DNA of 8,913 nt from CAYREV01 sp964423345. Lineage in GTDB: Bacteria > Bacteroidota > Rhodothermia > Balneolales > Balneolaceae. Below the pieces are notes generated by a model. It was not told the origin of the DNA. It searched no databases and saw only the letters and a list, made by a program, of their open reading frames with translations. The position numbers were made by a program, and so were the translations under genes. Below are positions 1 through 5,823 of this stretch, in pieces (the stretch's first letter is position 1; each line of letters begins with the position of its first letter). The DNA lies in the NCBI GenBank assembly GCA_964423345.1, contig CAYREV010000050.1:1-8913 (forward strand), in the 5' to 3' direction.

Positions 1-257
1 GTTTCCGGGTGACAAGCACGTTCATCGCCTTCCCGGTCTTCTTCCTCTCCGGTGCTCTCTTCCCGATCACCGGCCTGCCGACCTGGTTGACCTGGTTCAC
101 CCGGATCAACCCATTGACCTACTCGGTGGACGCCATCCGGGGCTTGCTGGTCGGTGGTCTCCAGCTCTCTCTTCTCACCGACTTCCTCGTGCTGCTCGGG
201 TTCACCCTTGCGGCCGTCGCCTTCGGAGGGTGGTCGTTCAACCGCATGAAGTCGTGA
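1..257 (+). CDS. ABC-2 type transporter permease, C-terminal fragment (5' end outside window)
   Basis: This is the 3' end of a gene that enters from the left. The frame is open from the first base, so the GTG at 9 is probably internal. About 84 codons are visible, ending at TGA 255-257. The peptide has a hydrophobic segment with FPVFFLSGALFPITGLP, then WLTWFTRINPLTYSVDAIR, a second hydrophobic stretch and a short basic tail (FNRMKS). The FLSGxxFP and NPLTYxVDxxR patterns are typical of the last third of ABC-2 permeases of the daunorubicin-resistance/NodJ type, which pair with a separate ATPase for drug, lipid or polysaccharide export. The partner ATPase is probably upstream, outside the window. 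Its last codons and stop lie inside a 37-bp sequence repeated at 372-408. Family is fairly sure; substrate unknown. Confidence 0.85.
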   Translation, partial: FRVTSTFIAFPVFFLSGALFPITGLPTWLTWFTRINPLTYSVDAIRGLLVGGLQLSLLTDFLVLLGFTLAAVAFGGWSFNRMKS

Positions 258-274
258 CGAGCGGTTGAACGACC
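238..274 (+). repeat. 37-bp direct repeat, copy 1
   Basis: It is identical to 372-408. This copy covers the last codons and stop of the ABC-2 permease. It contains an inverted repeat: GTTCAACCGC at 236-245 pairs with GCGGTTGAAC at 261-270 around a 15-nt spacer, so the permease stop codon sits in the loop of a possible RNA hairpin. Confidence 0.9.
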
Positions 275-280
275 CGCCAC

Positions 281-309
281 GGCCGCTTGGACCCCAGAGC
301 CAAGCGGCC
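281..309. terminator. Strong hairpin between convergent genes, possible bidirectional terminator or processing site
   Basis: GGCCGCTTGG (281-290) and CCAAGCGGCC (300-309) form a perfect 10-bp stem with a 9-nt loop. A second, looser pairing joins GCCAGTG (307-313) to CACTGGC (353-359), and an 8-bp direct repeat GCGAGGCC occurs at 346-353 and 358-365. There is no T-tract after the stem on either strand, so the terminator role is inferred only from its place between two convergent genes. It lies inside the 97-bp segment flanked by the 37-bp repeats, so it could instead be the core of a small palindromic element. Confidence 0.45.
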
Positions 310-371
310 AGTGTGCGCTGAGCCAGCGGCCGAGCGGCTACGCAAGCGAGGCCACTGGCGAGGCCTGATTC

Positions 372-408
372 TCAACCGCATGAAGTCGTGACGAGCGGTT
401 GAACGACC
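372..408 (+). repeat. 37-bp direct repeat, copy 2
   Basis: This is an exact copy of 238-274, ending two bases before the stop codon of the convergent protease gene (411-413). It keeps an 8-bp version of the inner inverted repeat (372-379 with 395-402). It looks like a duplicated permease gene end, including the MKS-stop codons, separated from the original by 97 bp. Confidence 0.9.
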
Positions 409-410
409 TG

Positions 411-1592
411 CTACCAACGGTACGGGTCCTGGTCGTCGTCTGCCCGCTCGACGTGCTCGAGCTCCTCGGGGGACATCGGCTGCACCTCGACCCGTGGGAC
501 GACCTGGAGCACCTGGAAGGCCTGCATCAGGCCCTGGCGGGTGAGCATCCCGACCAGCCGCCCGTCCTCCAGGACCAGCATCCGGTCCACGTCACCCTGC
601 ATCATCGTCCGCATGGCCGAGCTGGCCGCCTCGTCCGGACCGATCCTCGCCATGTCCTTGTCCATGACCTCGCGGACCCGGACCAGGCTGCGCTCGCCTT
701 CCGGGACCGCCCGGATGTGGTCGAGGGTGATCAGGCCGACGACCTCCTCGCCGAGGACGACCGGGAAGCCCGTGTGGTGGGTCGACAACATCAGCGGGAC
801 CATCTCGTCGACGTAGGCATCGGGCTGGATGACCGGCACGTCGGGATCCATGATCTCGCGGACCTTGACCTGCTGGAGGGCATCGAAGATCTCCACGCCC
901 CGGGCCTCCTGGGTGGCCCCCATGTAGATGAAGAAGGCGATCAGGATCAGCCAGACCGACCCGAACAGGCCGGCCAGGCCCATGAGCACGGCCATGCCCT
1001 TGCCGATGTCGGAGGCCAGGTTGGTCGCTTTCGCGTACGGCATCCGCATCGCCAGGAACGCTCGCAGCAGGCGGCCGCCGTCCAGCGGGAAGGCCGGGAG
1101 CATGTTGAACACGGCCAGGACGATGTTCAGGTAGGCCAGGTAGCCGACCAGGAACTTCACGAAGGTGCCTGGATCGACCAGCAGGAACGCGGCCGGCATA
1201 CCGCCCAGGGCCAGGGAGACGATCGGGCCGGCGATGGCGATCTTGGCCTCGGTCTTGGGTTCCTGGGTGATGCCCTCCAGCTGGGCCAGGCCACCGAAGA
1301 TCCAGAGCGTGATCTTGCGGACCCCGATGTCGTTGCGCAGGGCCACCCACGCGTGGCCCAGCTCGTGGAGCAGCACCGAGATGAACAGCCCGATGGTCAC
1401 GGTGAAGCCCGCGAACAGCCGACCTTCCCGGCTCTCCAGGGCGGTGACATCGAGGTTCAGGAAGGGGAGCTCGGCGATGTTCTGGATGTTGCTGGCGATC
1501 AGCCAACCCAGGATGGGGATGAAGATCAACAGCGTCCAATGGATCTTGATCGGGATACCGAAGATCCGGCCGACCTGGAACTCCGAGCGCAT
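411..1592 (-). CDS. Site-2 protease family (M50) membrane metalloprotease with two CBS domains
   Basis: The 393-residue integral membrane protein should cut substrates within or near the membrane. The N-terminus (VGRIFGIPIKIHWT) is typical of SpoIVFB/S2P-like proteases with CBS domains. Hydrophobic segments lie at roughly 16-36, 62-80, 93-110, 117-138, 146-168 and 197-224. The zinc-binding, catalytic HELGH is at 76-80, and the second conserved motif NMLPAFPLDGGR at 163-174 supplies the third ligand (D171), so both active-site motifs are intact. A cytosolic CBS pair follows (about 243-297, VREIMDPD..., and 305-360, VREVMDKD...), which in this family probably senses adenine nucleotides and gates activity. 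The tail is acidic. The gene stands alone, convergent with the permease and divergent from the Sm-like gene. A TATA-like box about 27 bases before the ATG suggests a leaderless mRNA. Its substrate cannot be told from the sequence. Confidence 0.93.
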   Translation of the reverse strand: MRSEFQVGRIFGIPIKIHWTLLIFIPILGWLIASNIQNIAELPFLNLDVTALESREGRLFAGFTVTIGLFISVLLHELGHAWVALRNDIGVRKITLWIFGGLAQLEGITQEPKTEAKIAIAGPIVSLALGGMPAAFLLVDPGTFVKFLVGYLAYLNIVLAVFNMLPAFPLDGGRLLRAFLAMRMPYAKATNLASDIGKGMAVLMGLAGLFGSVWLILIAFFIYMGATQEARGVEIFDALQQVKVREIMDPDVPVIQPDAYVDEMVPLMLSTHHTGFPVVLGEEVVGLITLDHIRAVPEGERSLVRVREVMDKDMARIGPDEAASSAMRTMMQGDVDRMLVLEDGRLVGMLTRQGLMQAFQVLQVVPRVEVQPMSPEELEHVERADDDQDPYRW

Positions 1593-1615
1593 CTAGGCAC
1601 CGTAACGACCGCTTG

Positions 1616-1622
1616 CCATAAA
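1616..1622 (-). promoter_or_regulatory. TATA-like box of the M50 protease gene (leaderless promoter)
   Basis: On the minus strand TTTATGG is an AT-rich patch in a GC-rich region, centred about 27 bases before the ATG at 1592. That spacing puts the transcription start at or next to the start codon, as in leaderless archaeal mRNAs. No Shine-Dalgarno sequence is visible before this start, which agrees. Confidence 0.6.
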
Positions 1623-1685
1623 CAGGGACGGGTCGGGCCGATCACCGACGGTCGAGCGGGACGCAAGGTCGTTGACATGTCGAGG

Positions 1686-1720
1686 ACCGGGGGAACGACC
1701 CTCAAGCGGTTCCCTCGGGT
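1686..1720. promoter_or_regulatory. Imperfect palindrome between divergent promoters (possible operator)
   Basis: ACCGGGGGAAC (1686-1696) is a near inverted repeat of GTTCCCTCGGGT (1709-1720), with one unpaired base, one mismatch and a 12-nt spacer. It lies midway between the two divergent TATA boxes, where a shared regulator could bind. The match could be chance in GC-rich DNA. Apart from this and the two TATA boxes, I see nothing else in the 210-bp spacer 1593-1802. Confidence 0.25.
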
Positions 1721-1772
1721 ACATCGGCCACCACTGGCCCGTGAGCGACCGTCGCATGGCACAGCCTCAGGA

Positions 1773-1780
1773 TTATATAT
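1773..1780 (+). promoter_or_regulatory. Archaeal TATA box of the Sm-like protein gene (leaderless promoter)
   Basis: TTATATAT is a near-ideal archaeal TATA box and the most AT-rich stretch in the window. Its centre is about 26 bases before the ATG at 1803, which puts the transcription start at the start codon. This decides the start: the in-frame ATG at 1779 overlaps the TATA box itself and would not be transcribed. Confidence 0.85.
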
Positions 1781-1802
1781 GGGGTGTCGAGTCGCGCGCT
1801 CC

Positions 1803-2192
1803 ATGCAGCTCGAGAACACCAAGGACCGCTCCCTGCTCCTGGAGATGCTCGACCGTCTCAAGGGCAAGCGCGTGGTCATCGTGATGCAGGACGAGCGGGC
1901 CTTCAAGGGCACCGTCAGCGAGTTCGACGACCAGTGGCTCTTCCTCGAGGATGTGGCCGAGGGTTCCACGGTCAACGCCCGCGGCTGGGAGGAGGTCACG
2001 ATCAAGAACGGGTTCGTCGGCAAGCGTCTGACCCAGAGCGGGATCATCGCCAACGAGGGCGAGCCCGGTCAGCTCATCCGCCTGAAGGACACCCTGATCA
2101 ACCTCAGCGGCGTCCTGCGCGTCTGGGAATGGGAACCGGGCAACGCCACCCGCCCCAAGCACGTCAAGGTCGAGAACCGCAAGGTCTTCTAA
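1803..2192 (+). CDS. Sm-like (LSm) domain protein, long form
   Basis: This 129-residue cytosolic protein resembles the Sm/LSm fold, which forms ring oligomers that bind RNA. A short N-terminal helix (LLLEMLDRLKGKRV, 11-24) leads into an Sm1-like strand pattern: VVIVMQDERAFKGTVSEFDDQWLFLEDV, about 24-51, matching the usual V-x-V-x-L-x-D-G-x-x-F-x-G-x-L-x-x-F-D layout. A plausible Sm2-like strand is INLSGVLRVWEW at 99-110. Between them are about 45 residues, longer than the short loop of typical archaeal SmAPs, and a basic tail (RPKHVKVENRKVF) follows. Typical SmAPs have 70-80 residues, so this is a longer variant. Such proteins may act in RNA processing or turnover. It is monocistronic with a leaderless promoter and converges on the ECF operon. 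The domain is fairly sure; the exact subfamily is not. Confidence 0.75.
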   Translation: MQLENTKDRSLLLEMLDRLKGKRVVIVMQDERAFKGTVSEFDDQWLFLEDVAEGSTVNARGWEEVTIKNGFVGKRLTQSGIIANEGEPGQLIRLKDTLINLSGVLRVWEWEPGNATRPKHVKVENRKVF

Positions 2193-2267
2193 GCTCCCAC
2201 CCCCCGGCGGCCGGGCAGGCGCGCACGCCGCCAGCCTCCCACCTCCCCCGCTTGCGCGGCCGCTGGA

Positions 2268-2283
2268 TCTTCCCTTCCTTCTC
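2268..2283 (+). terminator. Pyrimidine-rich tract, possible terminator of the Sm-like gene
   Basis: A run of C and T with three TT pairs lies 75 bases after the stop codon in an otherwise GC-rich, 112-bp convergent spacer. Archaeal termination relies on T-rich tracts in the coding strand, and this is the only T-rich patch here. It is weak because C interrupts the T runs. Confidence 0.35.
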
Positions 2284-2330
2284 GGCGCCGGCCTCCCGGC
2301 ATCGCTACCCGTCGGTGATCGCCGGCGCCG
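2283..2330 (-). terminator. GC-rich inverted repeat at the 3' end of the ECF operon
   Basis: CGGCGCCGGC (2283-2292) and GCCGGCGCCG (2321-2330) are perfect 10-bp inverted arms around 28 nt that include the stop codon of the S-subunit gene (2305-2307). On the minus-strand mRNA this stem would close the operon's 3' end. It is followed by purines, not U, so it is more likely a 3'-end stabiliser or pause structure than a classic terminator. Confidence 0.35.
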
Positions 2331-2904
2331 GCGTCCGTTCTGGTACCTCTGCCTCCTCCAAGGCAGGCTCCAACGGCTCGACCCGCCGCTTGGCCTCGGC
2401 TCGCTCGAGCAACCGGAGCAGGCGTGGCCCGACGATCCAGAGGATCACCGCGTTCCCGCCGGCGTGGGCCAGGTTGAACGGAACCCCGCGCGCCAGGACC
2501 GGGACAAGCGTGTGCCAGGCCAGGGGACGGATCGAGGCCAGCCAGACCCAGGCATCCATCAGGACCCCGTAGCCCAGGCCAGCGATGGCACCGTAGACGG
2601 CCAGGGTCCCCCTGCTCGAGCGGTTCGACAGCAGGCCTGCGATGGCGCCCATCAGGCCCCAGCCGAGCATCTGGAACGGTGTCCAGGGGCCATGGCCGAG
2701 GAAGGCGTTGGAGATCAGGGGGACGACCAGGCCGGTCATGCCGCCGATGCGCCAGCCCAGGGCAGCGCCGGCCAGGATGATGATGGCCGAGGCCGGCTGG
2801 ACGTTGGGGATCGCAGCGAACGGGATCCGGGAGAGGGCGGCCACCGTGCCCAGGGTGGCGGCCAGGGCCACCGCCCGGGGCCCGCGCAGGGGACCGTGGG
2901 TCAT
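2305..2904 (-). CDS. ECF transporter S component (substrate-binding membrane subunit), possibly cobalamin-type
   Basis: The 199-residue protein has about six hydrophobic segments (roughly 11-28, 38-52, 55-70, 78-93, 101-125, 145-165) and a soluble, charged tail. S components bind a vitamin or metal at the outer face and topple in the membrane to release it. The features RIPFAAIPNVQPASAI (26-41), LISNAFLGHGPWTPFQMLGWGLMG (63-86) and FNLAHAGGNA (143-152) belong to the ECF S-component superfamily. The GPWTPxQMxxWG block recalls S components I associate from memory with CbrT-like cobalamin candidates, so the substrate is tentative. The start at 2904 overlaps the ATPase stop as ATGA and has a strong Shine-Dalgarno GAGGTGA (2912-2918) 7 nt upstream. 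A longer in-frame reading to 3036 lies inside the ATPase gene and is not used. As the only S gene beside dedicated T and A genes, it fits a group I ECF system. Confidence 0.85.
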   Translation of the reverse strand: MTHGPLRGPRAVALAATLGTVAALSRIPFAAIPNVQPASAIIILAGAALGWRIGGMTGLVVPLISNAFLGHGPWTPFQMLGWGLMGAIAGLLSNRSSRGTLAVYGAIAGLGYGVLMDAWVWLASIRPLAWHTLVPVLARGVPFNLAHAGGNAVILWIVGPRLLRLLERAEAKRRVEPLEPALEEAEVPERTPAPAITDG

Positions 2905-4250
2905 CGGGCCCTCACCTCGGCGGGGGACCGGTGGGCGGTCTGCCGGTGGCCGCCCTCCAGGGAGACCACGCGGTGGGCCAGCTCCAAGAGCCACGGGTGG
3001 TGGGTGGCGACCACGGTGGCCTTGCCGGCCCGGCATCGGGCCTGGAGCAGCTCGGCGAAGGCCACCAGGCCCCGGGCATCCAGGCCCCGGGTCGGCTCGT
3101 CGAGCAGGAGCAGCGGGGGCTGGTGGGCCACCGCGGTGGCCACGGCCAGGCGCTGGCGCTGGCCACCGGACAGGTCCCAGGGATGCCGGTCCTCCAACCC
3201 GTCGAGGCCCAGGTCGGCGAGCAGGCCGCCAGCGCGGACCTCGGTCCCGAGCTGTCGGCTGGTCAGGGTCGTCTCCTCGAGCACGGTGTCCTGGGTGATG
3301 TGCCAGGCCGGATGCTGGAAGCTGATACCCAGGTGCTCGGCCAAAGCCGGCGCCTTGAGGGTGGCCGGGGCGGTGTCTTGGACCGTCACGCGGCCGTCCT
3401 GGGGGTCGATCAGGCCGGCGGCTAAGTGCAAGAGCGTGGTCTTACCGGAGCCGTTGGGGCCGGCCAGGGCGACGACCTCGCCGGGCTGGACGGTCAGGTC
3501 GATCGGACCGATCCCGCCACCGGCCTCGTAACGGTGGGTCGCCGCCTGGAGCTCTAGGATCGGGTCCCCGCCGGTCGGCGAGGGGAGGCCTGGCGGGTCC
3601 GGTGGTGGCCGGGTCCCATGGAGCTCGAGGGTGCGATCGGCCAGGTCCTCGAAGGGATGGGGTCGGTGGGCGGCGATCAGCAGGGTCAACCCGCCGGCCT
3701 TGAGGGCCCGCAGCGTGCCGGCCAGGTCCTCGGTGGCCTCGGCGTCGAGCTGGGCATCGGGCTCGTCGAGGACCAGCAGGTCCGGCTCGCTGACCAGCGC
3801 GCAGGCCAGGCTGGCCCTGGCGGCCTCGCCGCCGGACAGGGTCGCGATCCGGCGTCGGGCCAGGGGCTCGATGCCGAACTCGCCCAGGACCTGGTCGATC
3901 CGTGGGCCGATCTCGTCGGCAGGCGTACCCAGGTTCTCCAGGATGGCTCTGAGCTCGCCCTGGACCGTGTCGCTGACGAACCCAGCCTCGGGGTCCTGGG
4001 GTACGAACCCGATCCGCCGCGGGAGCTGGTCGGCGGGAAGGTCGGCCACGGGTCGACCGTGGAGGGTGACCTGGCCGGCCAGGCGGCCGCCGTGGACCCG
4101 GGGGATCAGGCCCGTGGCCAGGCGGAGCAGGGTCGACTTGCCCGCACCCGAGGGGCCCTCGACGACCATGGCCTGGCCGGGATCCAGCTCGAGGTCCAGG
4201 TCGGCCAGGCACGGGTCCTGACCGTGGTGGGCGAAGCTGACCCCGCTCAT
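2901..4250 (-). CDS. ECF transporter ATPase, two nucleotide-binding domains in one chain (EcfA-A')
   Basis: The 449-residue cytosolic motor carries two full ABC domains. Domain 1 (about 1-215) has Walker A GPSGAGKST (32-40), Q-loop VPQDPE (83-88), signature LSGGEAAR (138-145), Walker B LLVLDEPD (158-165) and H-loop H195. Domain 2 (about 230-435) has Walker A GPNGSGKTT (264-272), Q-loop Q312 in FQHP, signature LSGGQRQR (360-367), Walker B LLLLDEPTRG (380-389) and H-loop H417. A proline-rich linker (GTRPPPDPPGLPSPTGG, 212-228) joins them. In many ECF systems the two ATPases are separate proteins; here they are fused and both look active. The start ATG at 4250 overlaps the T-subunit stop (ATGA). 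Only a weak G-rich Shine-Dalgarno is seen, so translation is probably coupled. The protein should power import with the adjacent T and S subunits. Confidence 0.93.
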   Translation of the reverse strand: MSGVSFAHHGQDPCLADLDLELDPGQAMVVEGPSGAGKSTLLRLATGLIPRVHGGRLAGQVTLHGRPVADLPADQLPRRIGFVPQDPEAGFVSDTVQGELRAILENLGTPADEIGPRIDQVLGEFGIEPLARRRIATLSGGEAARASLACALVSEPDLLVLDEPDAQLDAEATEDLAGTLRALKAGGLTLLIAAHRPHPFEDLADRTLELHGTRPPPDPPGLPSPTGGDPILELQAATHRYEAGGGIGPIDLTVQPGEVVALAGPNGSGKTTLLHLAAGLIDPQDGRVTVQDTAPATLKAPALAEHLGISFQHPAWHITQDTVLEETTLTSRQLGTEVRAGGLLADLGLDGLEDRHPWDLSGGQRQRLAVATAVAHQPPLLLLDEPTRGLDARGLVAFAELLQARCRAGKATVVATHHPWLLELAHRVVSLEGGHRQTAHRSPAEVRAR

Positions 4251-5098
4251 CCGGAGGATGCGTCCACCCCCAGGACGAGGACCAGCGGGAGCACCAGGAC
4301 CAGGCCGACGATCGCCAGGTCGACCATGCCCAGGGGGACCTGGACGGTCGGGTAGAACGCCGGCCGGCCGGGCCCCAGGAAGGCCACCAGGCCGGCCAGG
4401 AGGCTGGCGACCACGCCCAACCCGGCGGCCAGGCCTGGCCGGGCTCGGCGGCTGCTGCCCTCGGTGGAGAAGCCCCGCAGGGTCAGGGCTTCCTCGGCCA
4501 CCAGGGCCCGGTCCAGCGATCGGGCCGTCAAGGGCACCAGGACGTGCGAGGTGCCCCGGAGCCCGTCGGTGCGGACCCCGCGGGTGCGAAGCGCGCCCCG
4601 CATGGCCTGGGCGTCCCGGCGGATGTCGGGGACCAGGCCAAGCGCCAGGCCACCGGCGGTGGCCACCGAGCGTGGGAGGCCGAGACGGGAGAGGGCCTGG
4701 TGGAAGGTCTGGGGTGGCACGGCTAGGGTGGCCGTCCCCAAGGCCAGGACGACGGTGCCCAGTTGGAGACCGGCGACCAGGCCCCAGGCCATGGCCTGGA
4801 GGGTCAGCTGGGGCCGGCCCAGCAGGTCGATCCGGAAGGGGGCCTGCCAGAGGACACCGGCGCCGTTCCAGGAGAACAGGGTGTTGAAGACCAGGACGGC
4901 CACGGCCAGCCCGCCGGCGGCCTTGAAGAGGACCGGGGCCTGGCGGTGGGTGCCGGCCCTCAGCGCGTAGGCCAGGGTGAGCCCCAGCAGGCCGAGGATC
5001 GCCACCGGATGGGTGACCAGCATGGCGACGACCGAGAGGGTCAGGCCGGTGGCCAGGGTCCATCGGTGGACGCGGTCCTCGGTGGGAGCCTCGGTCAT
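4247..5098 (-). CDS. ECF transporter T component (EcfT, energy-coupling membrane subunit)
   Basis: The 283-residue membrane protein couples ATP hydrolysis to the S subunit. Hydrophobic segments occur near 15-47, 60-73, 100-127, 145-157, 223-242 and 258-277. The cytosolic helices carry two Arg-Gly motifs, ALRTRG (169-174) and LTLRGF (205-210), about 35 residues apart. These are the family's X-R-G signatures that dock in grooves of the two ATPase domains. Other family features are the LGLP-like turn RLGLPRSV (138-145) and the long helix after it (PDIRRDAQAMRGALR). The start ATG at 5098 overlaps the upstream lipoprotein stop (ATGA), with Shine-Dalgarno GAGGTG (5107-5112) 8 nt before it. The stop overlaps the ATPase start in the same way. 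The order T, A-A', S makes a complete, dedicated ECF importer. Confidence 0.9.
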   Translation of the reverse strand: MTEAPTEDRVHRWTLATGLTLSVVAMLVTHPVAILGLLGLTLAYALRAGTHRQAPVLFKAAGGLAVAVLVFNTLFSWNGAGVLWQAPFRIDLLGRPQLTLQAMAWGLVAGLQLGTVVLALGTATLAVPPQTFHQALSRLGLPRSVATAGGLALGLVPDIRRDAQAMRGALRTRGVRTDGLRGTSHVLVPLTARSLDRALVAEEALTLRGFSTEGSSRRARPGLAAGLGVVASLLAGLVAFLGPGRPAFYPTVQVPLGMVDLAIVGLVLVLPLVLVLGVDASSG

Positions 5099-5823
5099 CT
5101 GGCGGGCACCTCGTGGGCCGCGTTGGGCGTGAGGATGACGCCGACGCCTGTGGGTGTGATCTCGGACAGGCCGTCGTCGAGGGTCGTGGCGTCGGGTCCG
5201 CTGGCGGCGACCAGGAAGGAGAGCTGGGCTCCGGGCGACCCGGTCGCGTGGACGAGCAGCCAGGGGGGCTCGATCCAACGGGCTGTGATCCCCCAGGCAT
5301 CCAACAGGGCCAGCCGATCGCCGTCGACGCGGACGTAGCGATCCTGGTCCCTCGCCATGCCAGCCAGGGTGTCGGGCGCCACGGGATCGCTGGTGTCCAG
5401 CTCGGCCGGCCAGCGGTCGAGGCCCGTGAGGACGTGGCTGACAGCCATCGACCGGTTCCAGGGCCGGTGATCCCAGAGGATCACATCGCCGTCCTGGAGC
5501 TCGTAGCTGGCCGACCCGACGCTCATCAGGGTGGTGTTCACGTGGTAGAACCAGTCGACCCGGTCGTCCGGGTAGCGGCTCTCCCGGCCGTCGATGCTGT
5601 GCACGAACCCGCCGCCGTAAGAGGTCTCCACCGGGGCCACCGCTTGGACGGCGTCCATGGCCGTGGCGCCCTCGGCCAGCCTGATCGTCTCCTCGGTGAG
5701 CACGGTCGTGCCGACGTCCTCGGTGATCAGGACGGTGACCTCGACCTGCTCCTCACCGTAGAAGGTGATGCAGCCCGGGACCAGCAGGACCAAGGCCAGC
5801 AGGACGCCGCGGACCCGGGTCAG
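5095..5823 (-). CDS. DUF4430 (transcobalamin beta-domain-like) surface lipoprotein, probable CTG start
   Basis: The 242-residue protein has a compact lipoprotein signal: basic TRVR, a hydrophobic core, and VPGC with Cys18. Cys18 is its only cysteine. Residues about 27-118 match the DUF4430 pattern, the beta domain also found at the C-terminus of transcobalamin and intrinsic factor: VTVLITEDVGTTVL, ATAMDAVQAV, YGGGFVHSIDG (69-79), DWFYHVN (90-96), SYELQDGDVILWDHRPW (106-122). A further 120 residues form a second region I cannot name. It would sit on the outer membrane face and present or bind ligand for the ECF importer. No ATG, GTG or usable TTG precedes the signal peptide within the intergenic limits. 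CTG at 5823-5821 overlaps the upstream TGA (CTGA) and lies 8 nt after GGAGG, so I choose it. The next gene overlaps its stop. Confidence 0.8.
   Translation of the reverse strand: MTRVRGVLLALVLLVPGCITFYGEEQVEVTVLITEDVGTTVLTEETIRLAEGATAMDAVQAVAPVETSYGGGFVHSIDGRESRYPDDRVDWFYHVNTTLMSVGSASYELQDGDVILWDHRPWNRSMAVSHVLTGLDRWPAELDTSDPVAPDTLAGMARDQDRYVRVDGDRLALLDAWGITARWIEPPWLLVHATGSPGAQLSFLVAASGPDATTLDDGLSEITPTGVGVILTPNAAHEVPAR

Noticed and set aside
238..408. CRISPR array
   Set aside because: There are only two repeats; one is part of a gene end, the 97-bp 'spacer' is palindromic, and no cas genes are near.
399..1802. Long + strand open frame leading in-frame into the Sm-like gene, including possible starts at 1677 and 1779
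   Set aside because: Most of it is antisense to the M50 protease and reads as His/Asp/Gln-rich nonsense. The TATA box at 1773-1780 places transcription at 1803, after both candidate starts.
4251..5300. Upstream extension of the dual-ATPase frame
   Set aside because: It is Pro/Arg/Gly-rich shadow sequence over the T-subunit gene; ABC domain 1 begins normally at the ATG at 4250, which overlaps the T-subunit stop.
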